In this document: piece by piece, positions 5,315 to 5,821 of the stretch
Layout: the number at the start of each line of letters is the position of its first letter
How positions within the stretch are numbered: position 1 is the first letter of the stretch
Source: Deltaproteobacteria bacterium
GTDB lineage: Bacteria; SAR324; JACQKK01
DNA: 5,821 bases
Assembly: GCA_029858165.1 (NCBI GenBank)
Contig: JAOUFO010000124.1
Coordinates: 1-5,821 of the forward strand
Direction of reading: 5' to 3'
The notes under the pieces: model-generated
What the model was told of the DNA's origin: nothing
Seen by the model: only the letters and a program-made list of their open reading frames with translations
Databases searched by the model: none
Made by a program: the position numbers and the translations under genes

Positions 5315-5332
5315 AGGGCGGACCCCTCTATC

Positions 5333-5821
5333 TTATTGGCGCAACACCCGCTCGTTTTCCAGCCTCAGGGTCAGTTTCTGGCCGTCAAAGTATTCCAGCA
5401 GGTCCACCGCGTGTTTGCGGCTGATGGCCAGCAGTTCCTTAAAATCAATGACGGTGATTTTCTGGTGCCGGGAAAGATACTCCTTCAGCCGGATGATGAT
5501 ATGGTCCACCACCTGGGGGGGATAAAACAGGTCCTCTTTTATCTGCACCAGCAATCCTTCCCGGACGGCCAGTTTTAACAGGGCGGTTCCGGTTTTTGCA
5601 TCCAACCCGCAGGCGGTCAGCAGAGCGGTTTTGCGCTCCGGTTGCAGCCCTCCCAGAGCGGCCTGGGCTGCCAGGGCCTCCAATGCGGCGGACTGCCCCC
5701 CCCCCAGGGATTTTTCGTGGTCCGGCAACCGGTAGGCATGGCCCTGCAACACCAGCCGTCCCTGACGGGTGAGGCGGGCCAGTAGCTGGGCCACCTCTTT
5801 TTCGCCGTACAGGGCGGCCAG
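5333..5821 (-). CDS. selB: Selenocysteine-specific elongation factor, C-terminal part (5' end beyond the window)
   Basis: SelB is the EF-Tu-like GTPase that brings Sec-tRNA to the ribosome at UGA codons next to a SECIS hairpin. Only the last 162 residues are visible. The frame is open to the window edge, so the GTP at-binding domains lie outside and the GTG at 5794 is not the true start. The visible part shows the successive winged-helix modules of the C-terminal SECIS-binding region. It has the end of one (LLARLTRQGRLVLQG), a linker with GGG, a second (LKLAVREGLLVQIKEDLFY), and the last with ITVIDFKELLAISRKHAV and LLEYFD. SRK-LLEYFD followed by a basic strand ending VLR is the characteristic SelB terminus. 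The linker is encoded by a run of ten G on this strand (5696-5705), still in frame. It is convergent with the lipoprotein B gene. Confidence 0.9.
   Translation of the reverse strand: MAALYGEKEVAQLLARLTRQGRLVLQGHAYRLPDHEKSLGGGQSAALEALAAQAALGGLQPERKTALLTACGLDAKTGTALLKLAVREGLLVQIKEDLFYPPQVVDHIIIRLKEYLSRHQKITVIDFKELLAISRKHAVDLLEYFDGQKLTLRLENERVLRQ
5696..5705 (-). repeat. G10 homopolymer within selB
   Basis: Ten consecutive C on the + strand read as ten G in selB sense, coding Leu-Gly-Gly-Gly-Gln in the linker between winged-helix modules. It is the longest homopolymer in the window. The reading frame is intact at this length. Confidence 0.9.

Larger units (their letters stand above)
4651..5322 (+). 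repeat. Direct duplication, copy B (regulatory region plus lipoprotein gene)
   Basis: This is the second copy of the segment at 3812-4498. From ACGC at 4694 to the end of GGTCACTT at 4952 it is nearly identical to 3855-4128. Excluding two indel blocks, about six mismatches were counted by eye in about 238 aligned bases. After 4952 the identity drops abruptly. It rises again at the 3' end (TTCAACATCAACAACC). Confidence 0.85.

Noticed and set aside
3812..5322. Insertion sequence or transposon explaining the duplication
   Set aside because: No transposase, terminal inverted repeats or target-site duplication was seen. The unit ends coincide with a regulatory region and a stop codon.
5311..5340. 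Bidirectional terminator between lipoprotein B and selB
   Set aside because: Only a 4-bp stem (AGGG and CCCT) can be formed, and neither strand has a proper T tract.

Overview
This is a GC-rich bacterial chromosomal segment. It holds four housekeeping or recognisable genes, one small hypothetical gene and a duplicated pair of unknown lipoproteins. The organism is probably a diderm: both paralogues have a lipobox with Gly at +2, which is compatible with outer-membrane sorting. It decodes UGA as selenocysteine, because the right edge carries the C-terminal part of SelB. The gene set does not fix the taxon. An anaerobic or microaerophilic lineage of the deltaproteobacterial/Nitrospirota-Nitrospinota kind is only a guess.

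Left part (1-2294, + strand). pyrB (aspartate carbamoyltransferase catalytic chain) starts at 48 and is followed at once by a good intrinsic terminator (hairpin plus T8). A small unrecognised reading frame comes next. Then comes a 280-residue protein with an N-terminal cyclic-nucleotide-binding domain and a C-terminal run of about 19 perfectly phased pentapeptide repeats. This gene ends at a second intrinsic-terminator-like hairpin that has a possible competing antiterminator.

Middle (2295-3797, + strand). lysS encodes a complete class II lysyl-tRNA synthetase of 500 residues. Its ATG lies 25 nt beyond the terminator-like element, so that element is in its leader or it uses a very close promoter.

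Right part (3798-5821). A segment of about 680 bp is present twice in direct orientation (3812-4498 and 4651-5322). Each copy carries an upstream regulatory region and one lipoprotein gene. The 5' parts of the two genes are about 97% identical by eye, apart from two indel blocks, while the central parts have diverged strongly. The second lipoprotein gene converges on selB (- strand), which runs off the right edge.

The genes do not form one pathway: pyrimidine synthesis, tRNA charging and selenocysteine decoding are simply neighbours. The parts least explained by known biology are the duplicated lipoprotein cassette, the cyclic-nucleotide/pentapeptide fusion, the lysS leader and a ten-base G tract inside selB.
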